Shown in pieces: positions 13,640-26,189 of a stretch of DNA of 64,000 nt. The translations under genes and the position numbers were made by a program. The stretch covers positions 55,748 to 119,747 of the forward strand of contig FJUW01000049.1 in NCBI GenBank assembly GCA_900074885.1, read 5' to 3'. The stretch is from Rhynchosporium graminicola (lineage: Eukaryota > Ascomycota > Leotiomycetes > Helotiales > Ploettnerulaceae). Position 1 is the first letter of the stretch. Every line of letters starts with the position of its first letter. The notes beneath the pieces are model-generated. The model did no database searches. It was not told where the DNA came from and was given only the letters and a program-made list of their open reading frames with translations.

Positions 13640-16600
13640 TTATTTTAATATATTATTATAATAAGTATACTTTATCCTCTCTCTTAAGTAGAAGTCTTAT
13701 ATTACGCTTCTAGTTACTATATTTTATAGTTCTCGCGTTCGAGAAGTCGATATCTTTAGATAATTATTATTATAAGTCTCGTATTCTATATACTAGAACT
13801 ATAGACTCTTACGCGCTAATAGAGTCTTTTCTTAGTTATTTATACGCTTCAGGTTTGAAGCTATAGTTAGCGAAGAACGAGGATACTAAAGTAGTCTTAT
13901 TCTTAGCGCTATTATATATGAACTAAGTAAGAGAGAGTATCTCTACTTAATTATTCCATTCCTTATTGATATAGCTATATAAGTACTATTCTATTTATTA
14001 CTTTAGCTATTCTATTTATCTATCTATTTATAAGTAGAATATAATTAATATCTTATAATTAAGCCTAAGTTAATTCATAAGTAATATCTAAAACTTAGAA
14101 GTAAATAACTTATCTCGATCTGAGATAATTTCCTTAGGTAGCTTATATTAGCTTATTACTATTTTAAGAAATATATACTCGAGTTCCTTAGTATTACTTC
14201 TTTCTTTATATAGTAAAAAGTATCTACATTTAGTAAGTCGATCTATTATTACTTAGATAGTATCGAATACTATACTAGTTATTAGTTCTTTAGATAATAA
14301 TAGTTTAGTAACGAAATTAAATACGATCGATTCTTATACTCTAGTAGATATTACTAATAACCTAAGAAGACTATATAGTATATATCTATTTAATATACTT
14401 TTCGTATATATATTATATTCTTTAATAACCTTTTCTATCTGCTTTCTTATTCATAGAAAGTAGTAATCTCTAGCTATTCGCTCGAAGGTTATGTATATTC
14501 TCTAATAGCTATATATAAGTAATAAGTATTACTCTATTATAAAAGTTCATCTTATTTTACTTAGAATATATACTAGTCCCTTAAACTTAAGTAAGCTATC
14601 TTCGTCTATTATAAAGTTATCTATAAGGTTACTAGTAACTCGCTAAGTATATTTATCTATTATATATATAGCTTTATTTTATTTTATAAGATACTTATCT
14701 TCTAATATTACGATTTTTACTAGGAGCTCGTAGTTATATTCTATTCTATTCTCTCCTTCTTTAAGGATAGCTTAAGGCCTCTTTATAGGTTTACTCGAGT
14801 AGTCTTAGTATCTACTAAGAGTATTAGCTCTAGTATTTTCGCTATCTTTTCTATAAGTAATATTAAACTTCAGAGTTAAGAGCTCCTCTAACTACCTGAC
14901 TTATCTTCTATTTAATATCTTTATTAATATAAATAATATTAGATTCTTATAATTAGTCTAAATTTAGATAATATATTCCGCTCCTTTAAGATAGTATTAT
15001 TATTACTTATAAGTAGCTATTATAACTAGTAGTTCCTTATTATATATATTATAGTTAAGCTCTATAGGTAAAAACGTCTAAGAGTAGTATACGATTAGAT
15101 ATAACTACTTAATATACTTTTAGTTTAAGTATACCTCTAAAACGAAATCCGAAGTATCGGTTTCTATAACTATTTCGAGGTAAGGATTATAAGTAGCTAG
15201 GATAAGTACCTTAGTGAAATATTCTTTTACGGTCTAGATTGATCCTTCTATTATATTTATCTAATTAAAGTCTTAGTCTTTCTTAGTTAGATCTATAAGT
15301 ATTTTAGTTACTATAGAGTAATTCTTAATAAACTTTCTATAGAAGTTCACGAATCCGAGGAAAGACAATACTTCCTTTATACTACTTAGTATTAGCTATA
15401 TGAGTACTACATCGACCTTAACTAAGTTTATCCGGACTCTATAATATTTAATAATAAATCCTAAGAAGTGGATTTCTTTCTAGTGAAATTCGTATTTCTC
15501 TATTTTAAGAAGTAACTTAGCTTTCTTAAGTTTCTCGAGTACTTTATATATATATTAAATATACTTAGCTTCTATCTTAGAGTAGATAAGTATATTATCT
15601 AAGTAAGTAACTATAAAGATATTAAGATATTTACATAATTAGTTATTAATTATCTATTAGTAAGATATAAGTGCGTTTATAAGCCTGAATAGTATAACTT
15701 AGTATTTAAATAAACTATAGCGTATTCTGACCGCTATCTTCTATTCTTCGCTAGGTTTTATTCGTATAAGGTTATATACGCTCTTTATATCTAGTGTTAT
15801 AAATATAATAGCCTCTTACGGTCGATCGTATAGCTTATTAATTAGTAGTAATAGTACTAATCCTTAATTATAATATTATTAATATTATAATAATCAATAT
15901 ATAAGCGGAGTTTTCTATCTTTCTTTAGTATAAAGAGTATTAGAATTATAGCTAATAAAGTAGATAGTTATATGAAACCTTTCTCTAGGTTCTTATCGAT
16001 ACATTTCTTTAGGGTTTTTAGCTCTACTATAGATTATTAGTATATTAGTCCGAAGCTAAGTATTTTCCTTAGTTCTAAGAGTATCTTATAGTCCTATAGT
16101 TAGTACTATAGAAGAGCCTTATTCTTAGGACCTTCTTAGAATAGTTACTTATATTCCTTATATACTACTAGTATTCGCTTTAGTATAAAAGCTTAAGCTA
16201 AGTCCTTATTAGTCGAGAGAGTTATATATAACTTATCTCGCTCCGGGTTATTATCTTTCTATTTGAGTATCTTATAGTCGCTTCTATACTAATAATAATT
16301 TATAGTAATATTCTTCTTCTACTAGTCGATTATAGAGTTATAGAATTTTGACTATAATATACTAAGTACTAACTTATGAGTATCTATATTAGTGATATCG
16401 AACTCGATATCTTCGGTATATCCTCGTAATATCTTCATATTTATCTAATTAGTTTAGAAAGTTATTATTCTATTCTAACACCTGATTATATTCTTATTTA
16501 GTGCGAATAGATAATATAGGATTTTCTTCTTAATTAGTTTAAACCTAAGGTTCATCGCTATCATATAATCTATGAAATTACCTATTACTCTAGAGTCTAC

Positions 16601-16700
16601 TATAGCTCTAAGCGTTTATCTTTAAATATAGATAATTAGAAATAGTTAGTATCCTTTCCTTATTATATAAAGTTCTTTATTATATAAGTTCCTAAGCTCT
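13640..16700 (-). pseudogene. pol relic of family B
   Basis: Minus-strand translation through stops shows protease and reverse transcriptase (about 16500-15300), RNase H (about 15250-14850) and integrase (about 14500-13700). Recognisable pieces are the LDIKSVYNLIRIKPSEE-like segment near 15740-15800 and YLDNILIYS near 15583-15620. DNA to the right (about 16800-18450) should hold gag but is too degraded for domain calls. No intact frame. Confidence 0.7.
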
Positions 16701-18475
16701 TTATAAATACTTATCGATAGCTTTATATTAATAAGGTCTTCTAGTTTTTTAATATCTCTATAGCTTCGCTAGCTAAGTAGTAGGTATTATTATTATCTTC
16801 TTCGAGCTAGAATACTAAGAAATATTTTAAGGGCTAAAAGTTATCATTTTCTTTACTAGAATAGTAGATTTAGTATAAGTTTATCTAATAGGATAATTGT
16901 ATTATTATTATATATTATAAGTAATTAATCTTTAATATATCGTTTACTTCTATATATTCTCTAGCTTAGTTTTTTATCTTTTCTCTTATTCTCTTATAGA
17001 CTACTTATTATTTACATATTTTTAGGGTATAATCTAGGTTATCTATAAGAGCGTACTTATATTACTAACTACGTTTAACTGCCTAGTTAGTTTCTTTTAT
17101 TATATTATTATATTCTTATAGAATATAATAGATTCGTATTATTTACTCTAAATATACTATTATTAGTGTTACTCTAGTATAAGATAACCTCGACTCTATA
17201 TACCTTTATACCGAGTCTATTACTAATAGCTTCTACTAAATTATCTTAGTAGAAGTTATTTTCTTCCTTATAAGCTTATTTAAGGCTTTTGCGATTACTT
17301 CTTATAAGGTATCTTATATACTCTTTAGGTAATATTTCTGATCTATTAGAGCTCTCTTCGTTAAAGGTATTAGAATCTGATCCGGACTACTCGAGATCGA
17401 GTTAGTCTATGATCTTACGAAGTTCTTCTTTATTATTAAGCGTTATATCTATATAATTATTAGCTAACTCTAGTCTTTCTTAGATATAAGTCATATATAA
17501 AGATATCTACTCTTAATATTCTCTTTTTCCTTAGATCGTAGTATTAAGTTCTTTATGTAATAAGTAACCTTAGGACTTTCTTCCTTTGCTTTAATTACTC
17601 TTATAGTTCCTTACGAGATATTCTAGTTTTCTATAGTTAAAATAAATTTAGTTCTATATATATTTTATTTATTATTATAGTAATAATTTTTAGTAGTATT
17701 AAGTTCCATAGGATCTCTATATATTTTAGAGTTCTAGTTCCCTCGGAACTTTCTTTCGCTTATCTATTTATAGTTAGGATCGTACTATTCTTTCTTTTCT
17801 ATACTTCACTTATACTAGTTATTATCGATCTTATAAGCGGCTTCGATTAGTTACTCGAGTGTCTCTATAGTACTATTATATTAGAGGAGTTTATTCTTAA
17901 TAAAATCCTTAAGACCTTTTCAGTAAGTATAGCTAAGTGCCTTATTACTTTACTTAGTACAAGTAGAGTATTATTAAAAGTCTCTAGTATAAGCGGTTAT
18001 TAATCCTTTCTAATAGAGAGCTTTAATTACTTATTCTACTTCTTTTCGTTTATCTATAACTCTAAAGTTAGCTTTAATCTCCTTAATAAACTAAAGATTT
18101 TGATAGTAATATCTTCTACTTTATATTTATTTATAATACTATTCTGATTACTTTATATAAGGTAATCTTCGAGGAATCCTTCGATCTAGTTTAAGGCTTT
18201 ACCTTTAAGTAGTATTATTGCTTAAAGTACTTATTTAGTCTCGGATCTAAAGCGATCTCTATTGAATTTAATATATAATCGAAGTTAAAGTAAGAACTAG
18301 AAGGTAGTTCCTCTTACTATTGAAAGCTTCGATAGACTTATACTTAAGGTTTTTATTAATTTTACTAATAAGGGTTATTATACTAGAAGCGGATAATAAC
18401 GCGAGTATTTCTATAACTAATATTATTACTTAATGTAATGTATATACTAGTACCTATTAGTATAGTACTTAAAAG

Positions 18476-18852
18476 TATAATATATAGTCGAACGTGATAT
18501 TCGTTCGAGAGTACGAAGAGGTAAGTTAGATAAGTAGGGATACTATTACTAGATTAAGTCTAGGGGTTTCTTATAAGTTATTAAGTATAAGTTAAGGTAC
18601 TATATTTAAGTTAAGTATAAAGCTTCTATCTAGTAAGTGGATATACTAGTCTATATAAAACTTTCGTTCTATTAAATTAGTTAAATTATCTGAATTATTA
18701 TAGAGTCTATAAGCTATAAGCTAATTCACTATATAACTTTCTATCACGTGAATTATAGCTTCTCTATATAGCATAAGGCTTACTTCAATCTGAGATAGTC
18801 TATCTGCCGAGCCTCAGGGCTATATCACCTGTTCTGGCTAAGGGTCGTAACA
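18476..18852 (-). repeat. 5' LTR of family B
   Basis: A 377-bp LTR matching 5666-6047. Its right end GTCGTAACA is less altered than the partner, so the original terminus was probably TGTTACGAC on the minus strand. It is followed at once by CTAGT (18853-18857), the second copy of the target duplication. Confidence 0.88.
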
Positions 18853-19449
18853 CTAGTATTAATCGATCTTACTAAATCGACGCTAATACGCAGGACTTAG
18901 CTATAAACTAATTAGACTAATACTAATTACTCTAAATAGTAGCAATATAGTATATTAATATATCGTTCTTACTATCTAACTTATTTCTATCTATCGCTAA
19001 GGAACCTGAACCCTTTTCTACTCCGGAAATATCGAGAAAATTACTCGCGCTAAAACCCTATTATAAGTATACCTCTTAATCTTCGAGGATCTAGAAACCG
19101 ATTCTAATTTACTAAATTAGTACTATAGCTTTTCATTTTAATATAAAACGCGATAGCTCTAAATTATTCTTTACTAGTATTTATGAGATAGACTATATTT
19201 TATAAGATTATATAGATAGCGACTCCTCTAAGGATCCTAATACCGAACGACTAATAGCTTAAAAACTATTAGAATAGTATTATACTCTTCAGGAAGCTTT
19301 TTCTAAGTAGGATTCTAATATTCTTCTATTATATCGCTTATATAATTATAAAACTATTCTGAAAGAACTATTACATAATATATATTCGCCTCTATATCAG
19401 TAGTCTATGGAGGAACTATAAGTAACTAAGGAGTACCTTATAGAGAACC

Positions 19450-20700
19450 TGAATAAGGGATTTATTAAATCTAGCTAAAGTCCTTTCGTATTACTTATAT
19501 TATTCGTTAAGAAGGCCGATAAAGGCTTACGATTCTATGTTAACTATCGTAAGCTTAATGAAATCACTCGAAAGGATTTATATCTAATACCTAGGATCGA
19601 CGAGCTTTTAACCCGTATATCTAAAACTATAGTTTTTACTAAACTAGATATCTGAGTAATATTTAATCGTATCTATATAAACCCTAAATTAGAAGAGTAT
19701 ACTACTTTCCGAACCCGCTTCAGATCCTATAAATATAAGATATTACCTTTTAGGCTCTATAATAGACCTAGTATATAGTAATAATATATAAATAATATAC
19801 TACTAGATTATCTAGACGATTTCTATATAGCTTACTTAGATAATATTCTTATATACTCGGAAACGCTCTAAGAGTATAAGAAATATGTTAAATTAGTATT
19901 ATAACGCTTAATAGATATTAGACTTTAGGTAGATATTAAGAAAAGAGAAATCTATATTACTTAGACTAAATACTTTAGATATATCGTTACTACTAATATA
20001 ATTAAGCTAGATCCTGAGAAGGTAATAGTATTAGTAAACTAGAAGTACCCCGAAATAGTAATAGCTATAAAATCCTTCTTAGGATTCTATAGCTTTTACT
20101 ATTAATTTATTCGGAATTTCGGCCTTATTACTAAACCTCTCTTAATATTTACTAGGCTTATAGTACTATAGAATTTCACTAACGATTATAAGAAATCCTT
20201 CGACGAGCTATAGTAATAGCTACTATTAGTGCAGAAACTATACTATTTCGACTTAGAATTATAGACTAAACTAGAAACTAATACCTCTAATAGTATAATA
20301 GCTAGAGTTATCTTCTAATTATATAAAGATAACTAGTAGTATCTAATTAGATTCTACTTCTATATTCTTAATAGATATGAACTAAACTAGAAGATCTATA
20401 ATAAGGAATTATATACTTTTATTAAATCTTTCCGAAAATAGAGATCTGAACTTATATTACTATAATATTATACTAGTGTATATATAGACTATCGATCCTT
20501 AGAATACTTTATAACTACTTAGGTCCTAACTAGTAAGTAAGCTAGATAAATAGAATTTCTATCTGAATTTAACTTTCAGATTATATATACGCTTAGTAAA
20601 GATAACGCTAAAGCTAATATCCTAAGCTATAGGGAATAAGACCTAAAGATATAAGAATAGTAGAAATAAGATAGTAGATCTTAGGTCTTATTACTACTAA
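19450..20700 (+). pseudogene. Reverse transcriptase and RNase H relic of copy A2
   Basis: Plus-strand translation gives a clear gypsy reverse transcriptase: a KKADKGLRFYVNYRKLNEI-like segment near 19510-19565, a TKLDI segment near 19635-19655, and a catalytic YLDNILIYS (from YLDDILIYS) near 19830-19860. RNase H follows from about 20265, with sequence parallel to bases 1-430. In-frame stops are frequent. Only this copy keeps the reverse transcriptase, because A1 begins within RNase H. Confidence 0.8.
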
Positions 20701-22397
20701 ATCGCTTAGATCCTAGGATTAACGCGGAATTAGCTAAATATTTTATCGATTAGATTAGCTATATATACCTAATATCGCTAAGTACTAATATACTATCGGA
20801 ACTTATATATAACTCCTTCGATTTGATCGAGAAATTATACTAATCTAACTGAGAATTATTCTCTAATAAATAGAATATATTAGGAAATAGCTAAACATTT
20901 AATAATAGCTTACTACTTTATAATAGTTATTTATATATATAATGCTATACCTTATTATATAATTATTTAACTAGCGAAGTCTATAATTAAGTTTCCTTTA
21001 CTTATCTAAATACTCGTAAGACTACTGAAATAATTTCTTCTTATTATTCTAGAAAGGACTTATATCAGATATAAAATAGTATACTTATAATTACTACTCT
21101 TACTAGTATTCTTATCTGAAGTAGATAAAATAGTAAGGATTCCTCTACTTATTACTAGTACTTAGCTATCTTATATAGTACTTAGCTATAGATTTTAAGG
21201 ATTTCTCGCTTCATAACTAAGGATTTAACAGGATTTTAGTATTTATCGATTACCTAGGGAAGGACTTCGTATTAGTACTATATTACTATAATATCGATAC
21301 CCGCGGGATAGCTATACTATTTATCTAATAGATATATCGTTTCGGATATACTATTAAGTTAATTATATCTAACTAAGGAGCGTAGTTTATCTTATCCTTC
21401 TAGTAAGAGTTTTACTATATAATTAGAGTTAAGATTAACCTCTCTATCTCTTTCTACTAATAAACTAATAGATAAATAGAGATTATAAACTAGTATATTA
21501 ATTAATACTTTAGATCTTTTATTAATTACTACTAGAGTAACTAGGGCGAACTACTACTAATAATAGACTACGCCTAAGTAACCCTACCTTATGATTCCAT
21601 TAGTATAGTGCTATATATCCTTAAATATAGTATATTATTACAGAATAGCTAGGACTAGAAGTAACTTACTATATCGATACTATAAGAGAAGATTAACTAT
21701 ATTAATACTAAATCCTTAGATAAATATACTAAATCCGCTACTAAGTATATAAAAGCTAATATACTAGCTACTAAGTAAAAGATAAGTATTATAACTAACC
21801 CGAAATGATATAATATCGACTAGGAAATTAGAGATAAGATATTTCTCTTTATAAGAAACCTTAAGAATTATTAGCTAAGTAAAAAGCTATCTAGCTTCTA
21901 AGTAAGAATATACTAAGTCCTAGCTAAGATTAGATACTCTTATAAGCTAGATTTACTTTCTAGATCTTCTATATATAATATATTCGCCTCGGAATTACTC
22001 TTTAAGGACTCGGATAACTTATTACTAAGCTAAGAGCTACTAAATTTACCCCTAGAGATTATTACTAGTTAAGAAGAGTAAGAGTTATAAGATATACTTA
22101 TTATATAACTCTTAAGAGGTAATCTGAAGTATTAAGTTAGCTAGCTAAATTATAATCTAGACTTAATATAGTATAACGCTTCTAACTTAATAAGTACTCT
22201 ATATAAGCTTAGAGACTTCTATATTACTAACTTAAGTAAACTTAGACTTCCGCGTAAACTAGATTAATAGATTAAGGCTTAAGAAGATAGAATAAATAAC
22301 TATAGTTACTTAGAGGATAATAAACTATTATAGATACTAGTATTAAAATTTATTACTAATAATAATTCCCTAATTATACTCTATAATAGCGCTATAT

Positions 22398-23120
22398 CTA
22401 AAACTCTACTTCCTCTATTACTTCTACTTTACTAGCTTTCTCTCTTAAGGTCTCTAGAGCTTCTAGTAAATCTGGAATATCTAGAACTAGAAATACTATA
22501 TCTAACTCCTTATCTAAAGTTAATAATATAGCTCTTATAGTAGATCGAGTGTAATATCTAATCCTACGGGCTTTCTTATTTAGAGAGGGTCTAGGAGTAT
22601 CTAGATCTAACGCTATCTTAGAACTAGAAAGCAGATTCCTCTTTCCTTTAGTATTAGATATTATAGCTTTAAATATAGCTTTCTTTATAAATTCCTATAT
22701 AATAGTAATTAACTCTTTTATCTACTTTAATAATATCTATACTATTACCTTAGATTTCGCCGAATCTATTATTAGAGTATCTAAATCCTATATTATATTA
22801 GTATTATTCTAGTATCTAAAGGTTCCCGGATCCTAACTTATTACCTTGATAAACTCTATCTCCTTAAATACTTTCTCTATAGATTATCTTAAAGCTTAAG
22901 TCTCTGCTAATTATATAGTAATAATCTCTAATATAATAATAGAAGTAATAGATTTCGCGAGATAATAGATCCGATTAATAGCTTTATAAGTAGCTATAAT
23001 ATTACTCTAATTTAGCTCTAGATCCTTAGCTTTATTACCTAGAAGTAGACTAGATAGAATAGTATATTCTATATTAAAATAATTAAGTAACTATAACGCG
23101 TTAGTATATATAACTACGCT
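22398..23120 (-). pseudogene. Antisense reading frame in family A, copy A2
   Basis: Second copy of the antisense frame described at 2135-2890. It ends at the equivalent TAG (22398-22400). The segment from about 22680 down to 22400 is open over some 90 codons and has the same protein sequence as A1 with scattered substitutions; stops lie farther upstream. The start cannot be placed. The conserved position, frame and terminus in both copies argue for a former gene rather than chance, but RIP limits certainty. Confidence 0.45.
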
Positions 23121-23854
23121 TAAGTTCAACTAACTTATATAATTATAACTAATCTTTAATACTAAATAATACTTATAAAGCTCAGAGTTAAGCTTATAAA
23201 ATAAATATAAGAGTTCTAGGATAAGAGTATTATTATACTTTAGCTTAAGGAAAGCGCGAATATATTATAAGTAATATATATAATACGCTACCGAAAGAGT
23301 ACTAGTAGGAACTAGTAAGAGCACTATAGATATTAGCGTTATATATCTAGGAAACCCGTATACCTTATCTTAAGACTATCCCTAACTCTAAGGCAGATAA
23401 CTTACTAGTAAGAAGAGAAATGTTAATTAAGTCGATTAATATATAAGATTATAGTAATACTACTATAGTATTAGTAATAATACCTACTCTAGTAACTATA
23501 TTATAGTCTAGGGAGAGTATACTTATAGTTTAAGTAGTTATCGAGGTTAAAGAAGGAAAGCTCTAATATTAATAAACCTCTTCCTTTATATACCCCATAC
23601 CCTACTTAAACTCGACTCCTGCTATAAACAGATAAAGCAAATATAGCTTACCGCCCAATTTAGAAGCTTTAACTAATATAGTACTATTATAGTAATGTAA
23701 ATAGTTAGTACCGAATAAAGAATTTACTACTATTAAAGGGCGGCTACTACTTATTACGCGAATATCGACGAAAATAGTTATAATAAAGACCGATTTCCAG
23801 TATAAACTATAACCTTCCGAGCTTAGGGATAAGCTCTTCTTAGAGGGGGGGTAA

Positions 23855-24138
23855 TATAACGATAGCTTATAGCTTATCTGAATATTATATAAGAAGAAGG
23901 ACAGATACTGAGGCCTAAGTTCATAGGTATCATAAGTATCCCGGCATAACTATTATCTTACTCGGTATAGTATCGGCCTAGTACCGGCATATATATATAA
24001 GGTGCCTTATACTCCATATCTCTTCTCTTTCTTCCTTATCTTCTTATTTCCATAGTAGTAGACTATATGAGATCGCTCTTAGCCTCCCTACTTGTTTTAT
24101 CCCTGCTTATATACCGCCTTGAGTCTTGTGTCGTTACA
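23855..24138 (+). repeat. 3' LTR of family A copy A2
   Basis: A 284-bp LTR beginning TATAACGA and ending TCGTTACA, so the original terminal repeat was probably TGTAACGA/TCGTTACA. It is preceded by a G7 polypurine tract (23845-23851). Compared with the 268-bp LTR at 3591-3858 it carries small insertions, near 23870 and near 23930. It marks the right edge of the identifiable retrotransposon stack. Confidence 0.87.
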
Positions 24139-25247
24139 TTAGAACAGGTAGATATAGCTTTATACTTAGAGAGAATAACAAGAAAGGAGATATATAGTCT
24201 AAGAGTATCTGGGAGATAATATCTAGGAATTAGCTCTATAGTTATACTTTATAATTATATTACTACTAATTAAAAGCTATATCTAAGCTAGAGGGGTCCC
24301 TCTATAGTCTCTAGTATAGGTAGAGAATATAGCAAATCTTATACCTTATAGCAAATCGATAGAATACTTATATTATAATACTTCTATATCGATTAATTAA
24401 AGCCCTTCTCTCTATGAAACTTATATTTAGTAAATAGATAGAAGGAAAAGTTATTATCTTATTAGAACCTTAGAGCTAAGAAGAGTAAATATTCTCTACT
24501 AGTAGAGCTTAGGATAGGTAGAAGAATAGAGGTTATAGCTAGAGATTCTATACTAAGGGTATAGTAGCAGGAGTAGGGAGTTTGAGGATACTTATAAGTA
24601 GTTGAGAGTTATAGGTTATAGAGTTATAAGATATAGATATAAGGTCCTAATATAAGGGAAAGATATTCTCTATCTTAAAGGGGAGTTATTTAAAGGGAGT
24701 TTTAGGAGTATATAGCTTTCGAGATATATATTTACAAGTGTTCTATAGCGTATTATAGCTTAGGAAGGTGAAGTCTCGGGGGCGAGACTTATATAGTAGT
24801 AGACTTGTGATATCACTGGACCTCCCTTAGCTAGTAGCGCATGTACCTTTACTCCGATAGATTACTCTCAAGGTTTCCAAACCTTCTATAGAATATAATT
24901 ACGCTTCTTGAGCAGTATTACTCCCGCGTCTTTTCTCAGCCTTGATACTGCCACTTGTAGGAAATTCACTGAGACCCCTGCGAGTCGCACTAACAATAGT
25001 TAACCGCTGTAGCTCTGTGGCAGCGAAGTCCTGCGCACTTGGCACTCCAACCAAGCACATGTATGTCCCGAGCTTCTTCACATTTCAACTTGTTGGTGTA
25101 GGCGCCCAGTTAATTTCACCATACGGTAGACAACGGAAGAGACCTTGCGAGAGGTGGGTTTGTTGAGTATCAGTATAAAGATGTGCACATGCTGCGAGTT
25201 TCTTCTTTCATCAAGCCGCACCAGAACTCGGTTTTCAGCTATTCATA
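24139..25247. other. AT-rich relic DNA and transition to base-balanced DNA
   Basis: No gene is supported here. From 24139 to about 24890 the DNA is still TA-rich with no LTR or pol motif I can identify; it may be an older, more decayed transposon. A perfect 8-bp stem with a GGGG loop (AAGTCTCG/CGAGACTT) lies at 24771-24790. From about 24900 the base composition becomes that of the gene region. Short open frames near 24899-25166 have no coding character. Confidence 0.6.
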
Positions 25248-26189
25248 ATGGCTCCCACTTGTACGATCTTAGAGTATCTCTCACGTCCCAACCCAAGGCT
25301 CCAAAATAGGTCCAGCTCGTCTGGTACGCTTACCGTGAATGATAAATGGATTCCGATTGAGGGCGTTCAGCCTTGGGTCGACTTCGCGTATGACATCTTG
25401 TGTGCTAGATACGAATCATCGCTCAGGAAGACTATTACCCGATTCGATCCCTGTTGTCTCATTGCGAACGCGCATCTAGATGAGGTTGCGGGTGAGGATA
25501 CTATTGAAGCGCTTGCCACGGTCAACAATTTCATGCCAGTGAGCAATGCTCTTCACGCTACCAGCAAGGGCTACTATGGGAAAGGGTCGAAGTTTTTCCG
25601 TCAGCAGTCTGACGGATCTTCTGATTGGGGACTGGGGGATGGGGCTAGCAAGAATGATGGACTTACTACATTTCGCAACTTCTGCTCTGGAAACATCAAG
25701 TCATCTTCGAAGTGGAACAGCGATGACCTGTGGGAGGTAGACTGGAGCATCTATCTCGAAAGACGAAAATTCATAAACCAAGCCAGGCCTCTCGAGCAAG
25801 CCCAGCACTACGGAATACAGCTTGGAACGCGATACGCATGGATCTTGACGGACAAAGAGCTGGTCAAAATCCGGATCACGACCTCTGAAGATGACGTTGA
25901 AGACCAACCACCAAGATCATCTCGCGGTGTCCAGCACCGTCGATTGTTATCGGATACATCGAATTTATCTACAGCACTGAGTGCCATGTCTATCGACCAT
26001 TCTGCATGTAGCGGGCAAAGCGGTAGTTCCTCAGGGATGAATCCAGCTCCTCTCGAAATTGCACGGATACCGTGGGCAGCAGGATCAGGGAAGAATAACG
26101 AAATGACCATCAACCTGGGCTTATTCTTCATTGCTCAACTTACCTTTGAGGAACGTTCAATATCATCTTCATATCCCCCGTTGTCATAG
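25248..26189 (+). CDS. Uncharacterised fungal protein, 313 aa, possible N-terminal partner of a kinase-like domain
   Basis: Single-exon frame with a good start context (CATAATGG). No signal peptide or membrane segment is visible. Residues near 180-210 contain GIQLGTRYAWILTDKELVKIRI-like sequence, a strand-helix-strand pattern that I associate with the N-terminal domain of some large fungal proteins ending in a protein-kinase-like domain. The C-terminus (IPWAAGSG ... NLGLFFIA ... YPPLS) fits the end of that domain. About 700 bp downstream lies a kinase-like sequence with an in-frame stop, so the two may once have been one gene. The family link is from memory and is inference. Function unknown. 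This is the first gene after the heterochromatic block. Confidence 0.6.
   Translation: MAPTCTILEYLSRPNPRLQNRSSSSGTLTVNDKWIPIEGVQPWVDFAYDILCARYESSLRKTITRFDPCCLIANAHLDEVAGEDTIEALATVNNFMPVSNALHATSKGYYGKGSKFFRQQSDGSSDWGLGDGASKNDGLTTFRNFCSGNIKSSSKWNSDDLWEVDWSIYLERRKFINQARPLEQAQHYGIQLGTRYAWILTDKELVKIRITTSEDDVEDQPPRSSRGVQHRRLLSDTSNLSTALSAMSIDHSACSGQSGSSSGMNPAPLEIARIPWAAGSGKNNEMTINLGLFFIAQLTFEERSISSSYPPLS

Larger units (their letters stand above)
5666..18852 (-). mobile_element. Family B gypsy retrotransposon, nested inside family A and itself split
   Basis: A minus-strand Ty3/gypsy element inserted into copy A2. It is bounded by LTRs 5666-6047 and 18476-18852 and flanked by the exact 5-bp target duplication CTAGT (5661-5665 and 18853-18857). 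Its own DNA is about 6.6 kb after removing family C (6304-12852) and one target copy. The purine tract lies next to the left LTR (about 6048-6060 on the minus strand), which fixes the orientation. Minus-strand reading gives reverse transcriptase with a TLDI-like motif near 15780-15810 and YLDNILIYS near 15583-15620, then an FLGFVNFYRKFI-like segment near 15330-15370. RNase H and integrase follow toward 13700. All frames are broken. Confidence 0.9.
3591..24138 (+). mobile_element. Family A gypsy retrotransposon, complete copy A2, split by nested insertion
   Basis: Full-length but dead Ty3/gypsy element whose own sequence is 3591-5665 plus 18858-24138, about 7.36 kb once the nested insert and one target-site copy are removed. 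Order on the plus strand: 5' LTR 3591-3858; gag about 4000-5250 with a degraded zinc knuckle near 4990-5035 (Cys codons turned to Tyr); protease region about 5280-5660; the family B insert; reverse transcriptase about 19450-20100; RNase H about 20265-20700; integrase about 20930-21700; chromodomain-like tail about 22030-22250; antisense frame; G7 tract 23845-23851; 3' LTR 23855-24138. Multiple stops in every domain make it non-autonomous. Confidence 0.88.

Noticed and set aside
12618..18852. Reading 12853-18852 as an independent element separate from 5666-6303
   Set aside because: The paired LTRs and CTAGT duplication show that both pieces belong to one family B element split by family C.
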